DNA of 64,000 nucleotides, from positions 361,646 to 425,645 of the forward strand of contig NZ_LMOO01000005.1 in the NCBI RefSeq assembly GCF_001424195.1, in the 5' to 3' direction. Position numbers and translations under genes: made by a program. The stretch comes from Cellulomonas sp. Leaf334 (GTDB lineage Bacteria > Actinomycetota > Actinomycetes > Actinomycetales > Cellulomonadaceae). Shown here piece by piece: positions 17,139-24,331 of the stretch (positions are counted from its first letter, which is position 1; every line of letters begins with the position of its first letter). A model generated the notes under the pieces. The model made no database searches and had not been told where the DNA came from. It saw only the letters and a list, made by a program, of their open reading frames with translations.

Positions 17139-17846
17139 CTACAGGATCGGCAGCATCCGACCGAGGTCCGGCACGGCGTCGGAGGTGTAGCGCGGGTGCA
17201 GCGCGACGGCCAGCTGGTCGACGTCGTACTCCTGGCGGCCGGCCGCGAGACGGACCCAGAGCCGGGCGTCGGCGATCTCCAGGCTCCAGCCGCCACGCGC
17301 CACGACGATGTCGAGCAGGGCGTCGGCGACGAGCCGGAGCGCGCCCGGGTCCACGGGATCCGGTCCGCGCCTCACCGACTGCGCCAGGTCGTCGGCGTGC
17401 ACCACCAGCTCCAGCACCCGTGACACCGTCATCGTGCTGAGCAGCACCGGACCGCGGCGAGCCTGCACCACGAGGTCGTCCGGACCCAGCTCGTCGAGCG
17501 TCGCGAACGCCGCCCGGGCGCGGGCGTCGACCTCGGCCAGCGGGTCGTGCGCGATCTCCACGGCCAGCGTGCGGGTGGTCTCCGCGATGTCCGCGGCCCG
17601 GTCGGCGTACGTGCCGACGTACTCGCCGAGCGTCAGCGGGACCGTCCCCTCGGGCAGCGGCACGCACACCGCGAGCGCCTCCATAGCGCGGCCCAGGTGC
17701 GCGACGAGCTCCGCGACCGTCCAGCCGTCGAGCACGGAGGGGTCGCCGGCGACGTCGTCGTCCACCACGGTGGTCACCCAGGTCCGCAGACGGTCCCACT
17801 GGGCGTGCAGGGCGGTGCGGGCGTCGGCGAGCTCTCCGGAGGACAT
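17139..17846 (-). CDS. Maleylpyruvate isomerase-like (mycothiol-dependent, DinB-fold) protein
   Basis: The 235-residue protein has the N-terminal motif of the MDMPI family, a DinB-like four-helix bundle: DPSVLDGWTVAELVAHLGRAMEAL and, further on, RVLELVVHADDLAQSV, whose histidines form the metal site. Members use mycothiol as cofactor, in keeping with mshA in this window. The C-terminal domain resembles the SCP2-like MDMPI tail. I prefer ATG 17846 because CACGAT ends seven bases before it; ATG 17855 lies inside that stretch. Exact reaction unknown. Confidence 0.8.
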   Translation of the reverse strand: MSSGELADARTALHAQWDRLRTWVTTVVDDDVAGDPSVLDGWTVAELVAHLGRAMEALAVCVPLPEGTVPLTLGEYVGTYADRAADIAETTRTLAVEIAHDPLAEVDARARAAFATLDELGPDDLVVQARRGPVLLSTMTVSRVLELVVHADDLAQSVRRGPDPVDPGALRLVADALLDIVVARGGWSLEIADARLWVRLAAGRQEYDVDQLAVALHPRYTSDAVPDLGRMLPIL

Positions 17847-17853
17847 GGCGCCC

Positions 17854-17859
17854 ATCGTG
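17854..17859 (-). promoter_or_regulatory. Weak -10 element deciding the start of the MDMPI-like gene
   Basis: CACGAT on the minus strand ends seven bases before ATG 17846. It is a weak match. Confidence 0.3.
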
Positions 17860-17899
17860 CCCGCCGGACGGCCCCGGCGCGCGTCCCGTCCCAGAACGG

Positions 17900-19171
17900 C
17901 TACCGCCGCTGCGCGCCCTGCTCCAGGAACTCCTGCACGAAGGCCCCCACCCGGTCCTCCTCGATGAGGAAGCCGTCGTGGCCGTAGTCCGAGTGGATGG
18001 TGTGCAGCGACGAGTCGGGGATGCCGGCCGCGATCCGCTCGGACTGGGCGGGCGGGAACAGGCGGTCGGAGTCCACCGCGATCACGAGCGCGCGCGCGGT
18101 GACCGACGCGAGCGCGGCGCTCACGCCACCCCGGTCGCGGCCGAGGTCATGCGTGACCATGGTGCGCGTGAGCACGACGTAGGTGTTCGCGTCGAACCGT
18201 CGGCTCAGCTTGTCGCCGTGGTGGTCCAGGTAGGACTGCACCGCGAACCGTCCCCCTTCGAGGGGCTGCTCACCGCCCTGCGGGATGCGCCCGAACCGCT
18301 CGTCCAGCTCCTTGGCGCTGCGGTAGGTCTGGTGCGCGATCTGCCGGGCGAGGCCGAGGCCGACGTGCGGCCCCTCGCCGTCGGCGGCGTCGTAGTAGTC
18401 GCCGTCGCGGTAGCGGGGGTCGGCGCGGATGGCGGCGAGCTGGGTGTGGAACCCGGCGATCTGGTCGCCGGACGTCTGCGCGGCCGTGGCGATCGCGGCG
18501 ATTGACTCGACCCGCTCGGGGGCGCTCGCCGCCCACTCCAGCACCCGCAGGCCGCCCAGGGACGCGCCGATGACCAGTGCCCACGCGTCGATGCCGAGCA
18601 GGTCGGACAGGCGGACCTCCGCGGCGACCTGGTCGCGCACCGTCAGCAGCGGGAAGCGGCTGCCCCAGGGCTTCCCGTCGGGTCCCGGCGACGCCGGTCC
18701 GGTGGAGCCCTGACAGCCGCCGAGCACGTTGGGGGCGACGACGAACCAGCGGTCGGTGTCGATCGGCGCACCGGGTCCGACCATCGACGACCACCAGCCG
18801 GGCGTCGGGTGCCCGTCGCCCGCCTCGCCGGTGACGTGCGAGTCGCCGGTCAACGCGTGCAGCACGAGCACCGCGTTGGTGCCGTCCTCGTTGAGCTCGC
18901 CCCACGTCTCGTACGCGAGCCGGACCGCCGGCAGGCGACCGCCCGACTCCAGCTTGAGCGGCCCGAGGTCCGCGAACTGCCGACGCCCGACCGGGTCGCC
19001 GTCGTGCCAGGCGGCGCTCGCGGGGACGGGCGGACGGTCCGCGGGCGTGACCCGGGACCCGAGGGTCCGGGGGCGGGCGGGGGTGAGCGTGAGGTCGGGC
19101 ACGGCGTTCCCTTCGGGGTGCGCCGCCGACCCCGTCGTGGGGTCCGACGGGGTCGGCGGCGTCGTACTCAT
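17900..19171 (-). CDS. metX: Homoserine O-acetyltransferase
   Basis: MetX transfers acetyl from acetyl-CoA to homoserine, the first committed step to methionine by the sulfhydrylation route. The 423-residue alpha/beta hydrolase fold shows the nucleophile elbow VIGASLGGLRVLEW and the terminal Asp/His region with SDYGHDGFLIEEDRV. The N-terminal 50 residues are a Pro/Thr-rich extension. Its ATG lies six bases after the metY stop, so the two form an operon with metY first. The product O-acetylhomoserine is the substrate of the upstream-encoded MetY. Confidence 0.95.
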   Translation of the reverse strand: MSTTPPTPSDPTTGSAAHPEGNAVPDLTLTPARPRTLGSRVTPADRPPVPASAAWHDGDPVGRRQFADLGPLKLESGGRLPAVRLAYETWGELNEDGTNAVLVLHALTGDSHVTGEAGDGHPTPGWWSSMVGPGAPIDTDRWFVVAPNVLGGCQGSTGPASPGPDGKPWGSRFPLLTVRDQVAAEVRLSDLLGIDAWALVIGASLGGLRVLEWAASAPERVESIAAIATAAQTSGDQIAGFHTQLAAIRADPRYRDGDYYDAADGEGPHVGLGLARQIAHQTYRSAKELDERFGRIPQGGEQPLEGGRFAVQSYLDHHGDKLSRRFDANTYVVLTRTMVTHDLGRDRGGVSAALASVTARALVIAVDSDRLFPPAQSERIAAGIPDSSLHTIHSDYGHDGFLIEEDRVGAFVQEFLEQGAQRR

Positions 19172-19177
19172 GCTCGG

Positions 19178-20497
19178 TCAGGCACCCTTCGCGGCGCGGA
19201 ACCCGGCGTCCAGGTCAGCCAGGATGTCATCGATGTGCTCGATGCCGACGGCGAGCCGGACCAGGCCGGGCGTGACACCGGAGAGGGCCTGCTCGTCGGG
19301 CGTGAGCTGGCTGTGCGTCGTCGAGGCCGGGTGGATGACGAGCGAGCGCACGTCGCCGATGTTGGCGACGTTCGAGTGCAGCTCGAGCGCGGACACGAAC
19401 GCCTGACCCGCCTCGGTGCCGCCCTCGAGCTCGAACGCGAGCACCGCGCCGGCGCCGCGGGGCGAGTACTTCAGCTGAGCGGCGTGCCACGGGCTCGACT
19501 CCAGGCCGGCGTAGTGCACGGTGCCGACGTCCTCGCGCGCCTCCAGCCACTCGGCGACCTTCTGCGCGTTCTCGACGTGCCGCTCGACCCGCAGCGACAG
19601 GGTCTCGATGCCCTGCGCGATGAGGAACGCGTTGAACGGGGAGATCGCCGAGCCGAGGTCGCGCAGCAGCTGCACGCGGGCCTTGAGGATGAAGGACAGG
19701 TTGACGCCGAACGCGCCGCCGACGCCGAGGTCCCGCGCGAACACGAGGCCGTTGTACGACGGGTCGGGGGTGTTGTAGTTGGGGAACCGCTCGGGGTGCT
19801 GCGCGAAGTCGAACGAGCCGCCGTCGACGATGACGCCGCCGATGGCCGAGCCGTGTCCGCCCAGGTACTTCGTCGCCGAGTGCACGACGATGTCCGCGCC
19901 CCACGTCAGCGGGTTGATCAGGTACGGCGTCGCCACGGTGTTGTCCACGATCAGCGGCACCCCGGACTCGTGCGCGACACCGGCGACGAGCTCGATGTCG
20001 AGGATGTCGGCCTTCGGGTTCGGGATGGTCTCCGCGAAGAACAGCTTGGTGTTCGGCTGGACGGCGTCCTTCCACGCCTGCGCGTCGTGCGGGTCGCTGA
20101 CGAACGTCGTCTGGATGCCCAGCTTGGGCAGCGTGTAGTGCAGCAGGTTGTACGTGCCGCCGTACAGCGACGGGCTGGCGACGATGTGGTCACCGGCCTC
20201 GGCGATGTTGAGGATGGCGAGCGTCTCGGCCGCCTGGCCCGACGAGACGAGCAGCGCACCGACGCCGCCCTCGAGGTCGGCGATGCGGTTCTCGACGACC
20301 TCCTGCGTGGGGTTGCCGATGCGCGTGTAGATGGGGCCGAGCTCCTTGAGCGCGAACCGGTCGGCGGCCTGCTGCGCGGAGTCGAAGACGAACGACGTCG
20401 TCTGGTAGATCGGCAGCGCGCGGGCGCCCGTCGTGGGGTCCGCGGTCTGGCCGGCGTGGATCTGGCGGGTCTCGAAGTTCCAGCTCTCGTTGCTCAC
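19178..20497 (-). CDS. metY: O-acetylhomoserine sulfhydrylase (aminocarboxypropyltransferase)
   Basis: This PLP enzyme makes homocysteine from O-acetylhomoserine and sulfide. The 439-residue protein begins with NFETRQIHAGQ and TGARALPIYQTTSFVF, hallmarks of the Cys/Met PLP family, and has the PLP lysine in VHSATKYLGGHGS. The GTG start at 20497 overlaps the TGA of a longer frame in the leader (GTGA). GAGGAGC (minus strand) provides the ribosome binding site. A promoter and a short Met/Cys leader peptide lie about 190 bp upstream, hinting at attenuation. Confidence 0.95.
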   Translation of the reverse strand: MSNESWNFETRQIHAGQTADPTTGARALPIYQTTSFVFDSAQQAADRFALKELGPIYTRIGNPTQEVVENRIADLEGGVGALLVSSGQAAETLAILNIAEAGDHIVASPSLYGGTYNLLHYTLPKLGIQTTFVSDPHDAQAWKDAVQPNTKLFFAETIPNPKADILDIELVAGVAHESGVPLIVDNTVATPYLINPLTWGADIVVHSATKYLGGHGSAIGGVIVDGGSFDFAQHPERFPNYNTPDPSYNGLVFARDLGVGGAFGVNLSFILKARVQLLRDLGSAISPFNAFLIAQGIETLSLRVERHVENAQKVAEWLEAREDVGTVHYAGLESSPWHAAQLKYSPRGAGAVLAFELEGGTEAGQAFVSALELHSNVANIGDVRSLVIHPASTTHSQLTPDEQALSGVTPGLVRLAVGIEHIDDILADLDAGFRAAKGA

Positions 20498-20681
20498 GGT
20501 TCAGCGCTCCTCGTGGAAAGACAGTCGATGGGGGCTACAGCCTTCGCGGAGGGGCCTCGGGCAGCCGACGTCCGTCCCGCGGAGGGGGTGGAGTGGCGCA
20601 CGGATCGAGCCATGGCTCGGGCGGGAGTCGAGGCCGCCGTGGTGGCGACCTGCCCGCGGGCACAGCCGAGCGTGCGCTGGG

Positions 20682-20705
20682 TCAGCGACACATTCGGCGG
20701 GACAT
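20682..20705 (-). CDS. Candidate leader peptide M-S-R-R-M-C-R upstream of metY
   Basis: A seven-codon frame ends in TGA and contains an internal Met and a Cys codon. Its ATG lies exactly where transcription from the predicted promoter (TTTCAG, 18 bp, TACTCT, 6 bp) should begin, so the mRNA would be leaderless. Downstream sequence up to metY can form GC-rich hairpins, for instance CGAGCCATGGCTCG (20606-20619). Short cysteine-containing leader peptides controlling sulfur genes are known in actinobacteria. Without comparative data this is only a candidate. Confidence 0.4.
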   Translation of the reverse strand: MSRRMCR

Positions 20706-20711
20706 GGGCTG

Positions 20712-20741
20712 AGAGTAGGCCGGACCGTCCGACGACTGAAA
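20712..20741 (-). promoter_or_regulatory. Predicted promoter of the metY-metX operon
   Basis: On the minus strand TTTCAG (20741-20736) and TACTCT (20717-20712) are 18 bp apart. The predicted start site is base 20705, the A of the leader peptide ATG. Confidence 0.45.
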
Positions 20742-20955
20742 CAGACGTCTCAACAAATGGACATGTCGCTTCTCATCAGGCGTCATTGCGGCGAACGGGT
20801 GATCTCTGCGTGAACCTGTCCGGTTCCTCCCAAACAACAGTGATGTGACTCGTGGGACTGGTGTGACACGTGTTCTCTTCTGAGGTTTCCGCCGGTAGCG
20901 TCCCCCGGGAACGGCCGCCGAAGGCCGGTCATCGAACGTCGGGGAGGGCGTCCAG

Positions 20956-22359
20956 GTGAGCCGAAGCACGACCATGCGCAGGGCCTCGCGGGGCCTCGTC
21001 GCCGGCGCGCTCGTCGCCACCCTGCTCGCGGCAGGCGCGTCCAGCGCGCTCGCCGACCCGACGCCGCCCTCCGCGCAGGACGTCCAGCGCGCCCAGGGCG
21101 CGGTGCGGTCCGCCGAACGCTCCGTCGCCTCGATGGAGGTCCGCCTCGCCCAGCTGAGCGCCGAGACCGACGCCGCCGAGCTCAAGGTCCAGCAGGCCGG
21201 CGAGGCGTACAACCGCGCCGTCGTCGACGCCGACGCGGCCCAGCAGGCCTCGGACGACGCCGTCGCCCGCTCGACCGAGGCGGCCGCCACCGCCGAGGAA
21301 GCCCGTCGCCAGCTCGTCGCCATCGCCCGCGAGGTCGCCCGGTCCGGCGGCTCCACCGACCTGCTCCAGGCGCTCCTGTCCGCCGACGGCTTCCAGGACG
21401 TCGCCCGCCGCAGCACCGCGCTCGACCGCATCAGCGGCAAGGCCGACGAGGCCGTCCAGGAGTACCGCGCGACCCAGCTCGTCGCCACGACCCTCGCCGA
21501 CCGTGCCACGGAGGCCGCCGCAGCCGCGAAGGACGCCAAGGCCTCCGCCGCCGACGCGCTCGCCTCCGCCGAGAAGGCGCAGACGGACGCCGCCACCGCG
21601 CTGACCGCCGCCGCCACCGAGCGCGACAGCCTCATCACCGCCCTCGCCGCCGCCCGCCAGACCAGCGCCGAGGTCGAGCGCGCCCGCCAGGACTTCGTCG
21701 ACCAGCAGCGCCGCGAGCGCGAGGAGGCCGCAGCCCGCGCCGCTGCCCTGCGCCCGGTCGTCGCGCCGCCGACCAGCACCGCACCCCCGGCCTCGGGTGG
21801 CGGGACCGTCGCACCCCCCGCGTCCGGTGGCGGGACCACGACACCGCCTGCGTCGGGTGGCGGGACGACGAACCCGCCGCCCGTCGTGACGAACCCGCAG
21901 CCGCCCGTGGCGCCCCCCGTCACGGCACCGCCCCCCGCACCCGCGCCGTCGGACCCCTACGGCCTCGGCACCGGCCGCTCGCGCGGATCGGCAGGAGGCG
22001 GCGCCGCGGCGCTCGCGTGGGCGCAGACGAAGACCGGCCTCCCGTACATCTGGGGCGGCGTCGGCCCCGACGGGTACGACTGCTCGGGCCTGTCGATGAG
22101 CGCCTGGCGCACCGCCGGCGTCAATCTCGCGCGCACGACCCGCGACCAGTACAAGCAGGTCCTCAAGATCAGCTACAACGACCTGCGCCCCGGCGACCTC
22201 GTCTTCTGGTCCACCGACCCGAAGAACCCGGACGCGATCTACCACGTCGCCATCTGGGCCGGCGGTGGCCAGATCATGGAAGCCTCCAAGCCGGGCGACC
22301 CCCTGCGCACGACGTCGATGCGCTGGGGCAACACGATGCCCTTCGCGGGCCGCCCGTAA
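20956..22359 (+). CDS. Secreted NlpC/P60 peptidoglycan endopeptidase (C40) with coiled-coil
   Basis: The 467-residue protein has a signal peptide (LVAGALVATLLAAGASSALA), a long Ala-rich coiled coil (about residues 40-265) like RipA/CwlO-type hydrolases, a Gly/Pro linker with three PPASGGGT repeats, and a C-terminal NlpC/P60 domain. The catalytic cysteine is in GYDCSGLSMSAW and the histidine in YHVAIWAGG. It should cleave the peptide stem of peptidoglycan and act in cell separation, with the coiled coil serving for autoinhibition or docking to an FtsEX-type partner (known of the family, inferred here). GTG start, GGGGAGGG seven bases upstream. Confidence 0.93.
   Translation: MSRSTTMRRASRGLVAGALVATLLAAGASSALADPTPPSAQDVQRAQGAVRSAERSVASMEVRLAQLSAETDAAELKVQQAGEAYNRAVVDADAAQQASDDAVARSTEAAATAEEARRQLVAIAREVARSGGSTDLLQALLSADGFQDVARRSTALDRISGKADEAVQEYRATQLVATTLADRATEAAAAAKDAKASAADALASAEKAQTDAATALTAAATERDSLITALAAARQTSAEVERARQDFVDQQRREREEAAARAAALRPVVAPPTSTAPPASGGGTVAPPASGGGTTTPPASGGGTTNPPPVVTNPQPPVAPPVTAPPPAPAPSDPYGLGTGRSRGSAGGGAAALAWAQTKTGLPYIWGGVGPDGYDCSGLSMSAWRTAGVNLARTTRDQYKQVLKISYNDLRPGDLVFWSTDPKNPDAIYHVAIWAGGGQIMEASKPGDPLRTTSMRWGNTMPFAGRP
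21781..21870 (+). repeat. Three 30-bp direct repeats in the linker of the NlpC/P60 gene
   Basis: Three tandem units encode A/T-PPASGGGT-V/T. The repeats are imperfect at DNA level and lie between coiled coil and peptidase domain. Confidence 0.8.
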
Positions 22360-22373
22360 CCCCTCCCAACCCA

Positions 22374-22418
22374 CAACGTCCGCCCTCCAACGGGTCCCAC
22401 CCCGCACGAGCGCGGACG
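22374..22418. repeat. Type I palindrome, copy B1 (degenerate)
   Basis: CAACGTCCGCCCTC is paired with GAGCGCGGACG. It follows the NlpC/P60 gene by 14 bp and stands 18 bp before copy B2. Confidence 0.65.
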
Positions 22419-22436
22419 CAACAGCAGTCGCTGGCG

Positions 22437-22484
22437 CAACGTCCGCAGTCCGGCGGGTTCCGACCCGACCGAGTGCGGACGTTG
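22437..22484. repeat. Type I palindrome, copy B2
   Basis: CAACGTCCGCAGTC pairs with GAGTGCGGACGTTG. The centre has GGGTTCCGACCC, itself nearly self-complementary. It lies between the convergent NlpC/P60 and DUF559 genes. Confidence 0.8.
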
Positions 22485-22513
22485 GCGCCTTGTCTTCCTG
22501 GGCGTCGGGGAGG

Positions 22514-23476
22514 TCAGGGGGACCAGCCCGCTCGGCGGAGGGCGCGCTCGACCGCGTCCAGGTGCTGTGCCGGATCGAGGCGTAGACCGAGGCTCGGGAT
22601 CCGGAGCACCGTGTCGCCGGCGAGGGCGATCTCGTTGTGCCGGAGGCTGTCGTCGATCCATCGGGCGGGTTCGAGATGACCGATTCCGTCGATCTCGACG
22701 ACCACCCGCCAGCGTCGCCACCTGACGTCGAGGTAGGACGTTCCGCGCGGTGAACGCATCACGGCCTGCCGGTCGGGTTCGGGCAACCCACGAGCGCGGC
22801 AGTGAGCAGCGAAGTCGAGCTCGTTGAGGGAGTGCACCCCGCCGGCGACGTCCCGAAGGACGGCGCGGAGGAGTGCACGGCGCTTGTCCCGCCGGATCCT
22901 GTCAAGAACGGCTCCGACGGCGTCGACCGTCGTCAACCGCTGCTGCACCGCGGCGACCAGCAGGAGCGACGCCTCCCGGTCGGTTCGCGCCCACAGCGCC
23001 GCCTGGATGGTCGCAACCTCGGGTCTCGCCCGTGGGACGCCGCTGGTCAGCACGTCCTCGTCCCGCCACCTGCGGGTCTCGTGCACGCGAACCCCTGCCG
23101 GTGGAGGGACCGGGTGCGACGACTTCGGCGCCGCGACGTGGACGTGCCCGTCGTCGTCGATCCCTCGGAGTCCCGCTGCGATCAGTGCCGTGAGACCCGC
23201 GAGTGCTGCCCGCGGCCTCGCTCCGCCCGCTGCCCGCGGGGCGCACTCCAGGACGCTGAGCCACCAGTCGACCGGCTCACCTGGCTGCGGGGGCGCGACG
23301 GAGAGCGTGCTCCTGCCGACCGGCCGCCAACGGTCCGCGACGACCTCGGCTTCGAGCTGCGCGGCGGTGACGCCCAGCCCACGGATCTGCGGACGCGTGA
23401 GCAGCCCAGCCTGTGCAGCGGCGTGCGCTGCAACCCGCGCGCGCCGGTCCACACGCACTCGTCGATCCGATGCCAT
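22514..23476 (-). CDS. DUF559 / AbiEi-like protein with PD-(D/E)XK nuclease signature
   Basis: The 320-residue protein has an AbiEi-type N-terminal HTH (AGLLTRPQIRGLGVTAAQL, then RWRPVGRSTLSVAP) and a C-terminal DUF559 domain. The latter keeps the restriction-like residues: Glu in SLNELDFAAHCRARGLPEP, Asp in SYLDVRW and the E-x-D in VVVEIDGIGHLEP. Such genes are frequent and variable in actinobacteria; their substrate is unknown. ATG 23476 is preceded by GAAGGTG. The gene is bracketed by two pairs of type I palindromes, at 22374-22484 and 23570-23680, which suggests acquisition as a unit. No partner antitoxin or methylase is adjacent. Confidence 0.8.
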   Translation of the reverse strand: MASDRRVRVDRRARVAAHAAAQAGLLTRPQIRGLGVTAAQLEAEVVADRWRPVGRSTLSVAPPQPGEPVDWWLSVLECAPRAAGGARPRAALAGLTALIAAGLRGIDDDGHVHVAAPKSSHPVPPPAGVRVHETRRWRDEDVLTSGVPRARPEVATIQAALWARTDREASLLLVAAVQQRLTTVDAVGAVLDRIRRDKRRALLRAVLRDVAGGVHSLNELDFAAHCRARGLPEPDRQAVMRSPRGTSYLDVRWRRWRVVVEIDGIGHLEPARWIDDSLRHNEIALAGDTVLRIPSLGLRLDPAQHLDAVERALRRAGWSP

Positions 23477-23569
23477 GTCGGCACCTTCGCGTCCCCACCC
23501 ACCGCAAGTGATGCCACGTCCCACACCTGTGGACCGGACAGCCAGCTCACCCCACCTGTGGACGGCTCA

Positions 23570-23614
23570 CAACGTCCGCACTCGAGTGGGCCCCAACGAG
23601 CACGAGTGCGGACG
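23570..23614. repeat. Type I palindrome, copy C1
   Basis: CAACGTCCGCACTCG pairs with CGAGTGCGGACG. It lies 93 bp upstream of the DUF559 start; a repeated CCACCTGTGGA-like sequence occurs just before it. Confidence 0.8.
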
Positions 23615-23632
23615 CTACGGGAGGTGATGCCA

Positions 23633-23680
23633 CAACGTCCGCACTCCTGCAGGTAGGAACCTGCTCGAGTGCGGACGTTG
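23633..23680. repeat. Type I palindrome, copy C2
   Basis: Perfect 14-bp arms CAACGTCCGCACTC and GAGTGCGGACGTTG with a self-complementary AGGT/ACCT centre. It directly follows the ppa stop. Confidence 0.85.
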
Positions 23681-23687
23681 GGGTAGG

Positions 23688-24185
23688 TCAGTGGTTGTAG
23701 TAGTTCGTGTCGATGGCTCGCTGGCGGCTGCGTTCGATCTCGGCCTCCGCCTCCGAGCGGCCGACCCAGTGGGCGCCCTCGACGGACTTGCCGGGCTCCA
23801 GGTCCTTGTAGACCTCGAAGAAGTGCTGGATCTCCAGGCGGTGGAAGTCGGACACGTCGTCGATGTCCTGACGCCACGCGGCACGCTGGTCACCCGTGGG
23901 GACGCACAGCACCTTGTCGTCGCCGCCGGCCTCGTCGCGCATGCGGAACATGCCGAGCGCGCGGGCGCGGATGAGGCAGCCGGGGAACGTCGGCTCCTCC
24001 AGGAGCACCAGGGCGTCCAGCGGGTCGCCGTCCTCGCCGAGCGTGCCCTCGATGAAGCCGTAGTCGTCGGGGTAGCGGGTCGAGGTGAACAGCATCCGGT
24101 CGAGACGGATACGCCCCGTGGCGTGGTCCACCTCGTACTTGTTGCGCTGACCCTTCGGGATCTCGATCGTGACGTCGAACTCCAC
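23688..24185 (-). CDS. ppa: Inorganic pyrophosphatase
   Basis: This cytoplasmic family I enzyme hydrolyses pyrophosphate to phosphate. The 165-residue product has the signature [12 protein letters not shown] with metal-binding aspartates, plus [14 protein letters not shown] and [11 protein letters not shown]. The GTG start at 24185 ([12 protein letters not shown]) has GGAGGAGC upstream; the open frame upstream of it lacks family similarity. A palindrome (copy C2) follows the stop. Confidence 0.96.
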   Translation of the reverse strand: MEFDVTIEIPKGQRNKYEVDHATGRIRLDRMLFTSTRYPDDYGFIEGTLGEDGDPLDALVLLEEPTFPGCLIRARALGMFRMRDEAGGDDKVLCVPTGDQRAAWRQDIDDVSDFHRLEIQHFFEVYKDLEPGKSVEGAHWVGRSEAEAEIERSRQRAIDTNYYNH

Positions 24186-24274
24186 AGTGCTCCTCCGCCC
24201 CACGTCCGCGGCCGGCGGTCGCGACACTTGTCGTCATGCGGCGCGCCGGAGTGTCAGGGGCGCCCTTGTCTCGG

Positions 24275-24284
24275 ACAGTAGTCT
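24275..24284. promoter_or_regulatory. Overlapping divergent -10 elements between ppa and dacB
   Basis: The minus strand reads TACTGT (24280-24275) and the plus strand TAGTCT (24279-24284); they share one TA step. No convincing -35 is seen for either. Confidence 0.35.
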
Positions 24285-24331
24285 GACGCACCGCGGGACG
24301 GGGCGTCCCACCGGGGAACGAGCGGGGCGGG

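Larger units (their letters stand above)
20498..20955. other. 458-bp divergent intergenic region between metY and the NlpC/P60 gene
   Basis: The metY side holds the predicted promoter, leader peptide and GC-rich hairpins. The NlpC side (20820-20955) has a repeated TGTGAC (in GATGTGACTCG and GGTGTGACACG), a possible -10 TAGCGT near 20895, and a strong GGGGAGGG ribosome binding site at 20941-20948. I find no SAM riboswitch signature and no convincing c-di-AMP riboswitch. Confidence 0.5.

Noticed and set aside
20494..20691. A 65-codon GTG-started frame covering the metY leader and ending in a GTGA overlap with metY
   Set aside because: Open frames of this length are frequent at this GC content. 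It has no recognised similarity, and its GTG has no ribosome binding site; the seven-codon peptide fits the promoter better.
20498..20711. SAM riboswitch upstream of metY
   Set aside because: I looked for the GGCAACC-type core of SAM-I/SAM-IV and did not find it.
20820..20955. c-di-AMP (ydaO-type) riboswitch upstream of the NlpC/P60 gene
   Set aside because: Such riboswitches precede many wall hydrolase genes, but the leader is short and I cannot align its conserved core.
23100..23620. Type IV toxin-antitoxin (AbiE-like) pair around the DUF559 gene
   Set aside because: Only the HTH-DUF559 protein is present; there is no nucleotidyltransferase-like partner beside it.
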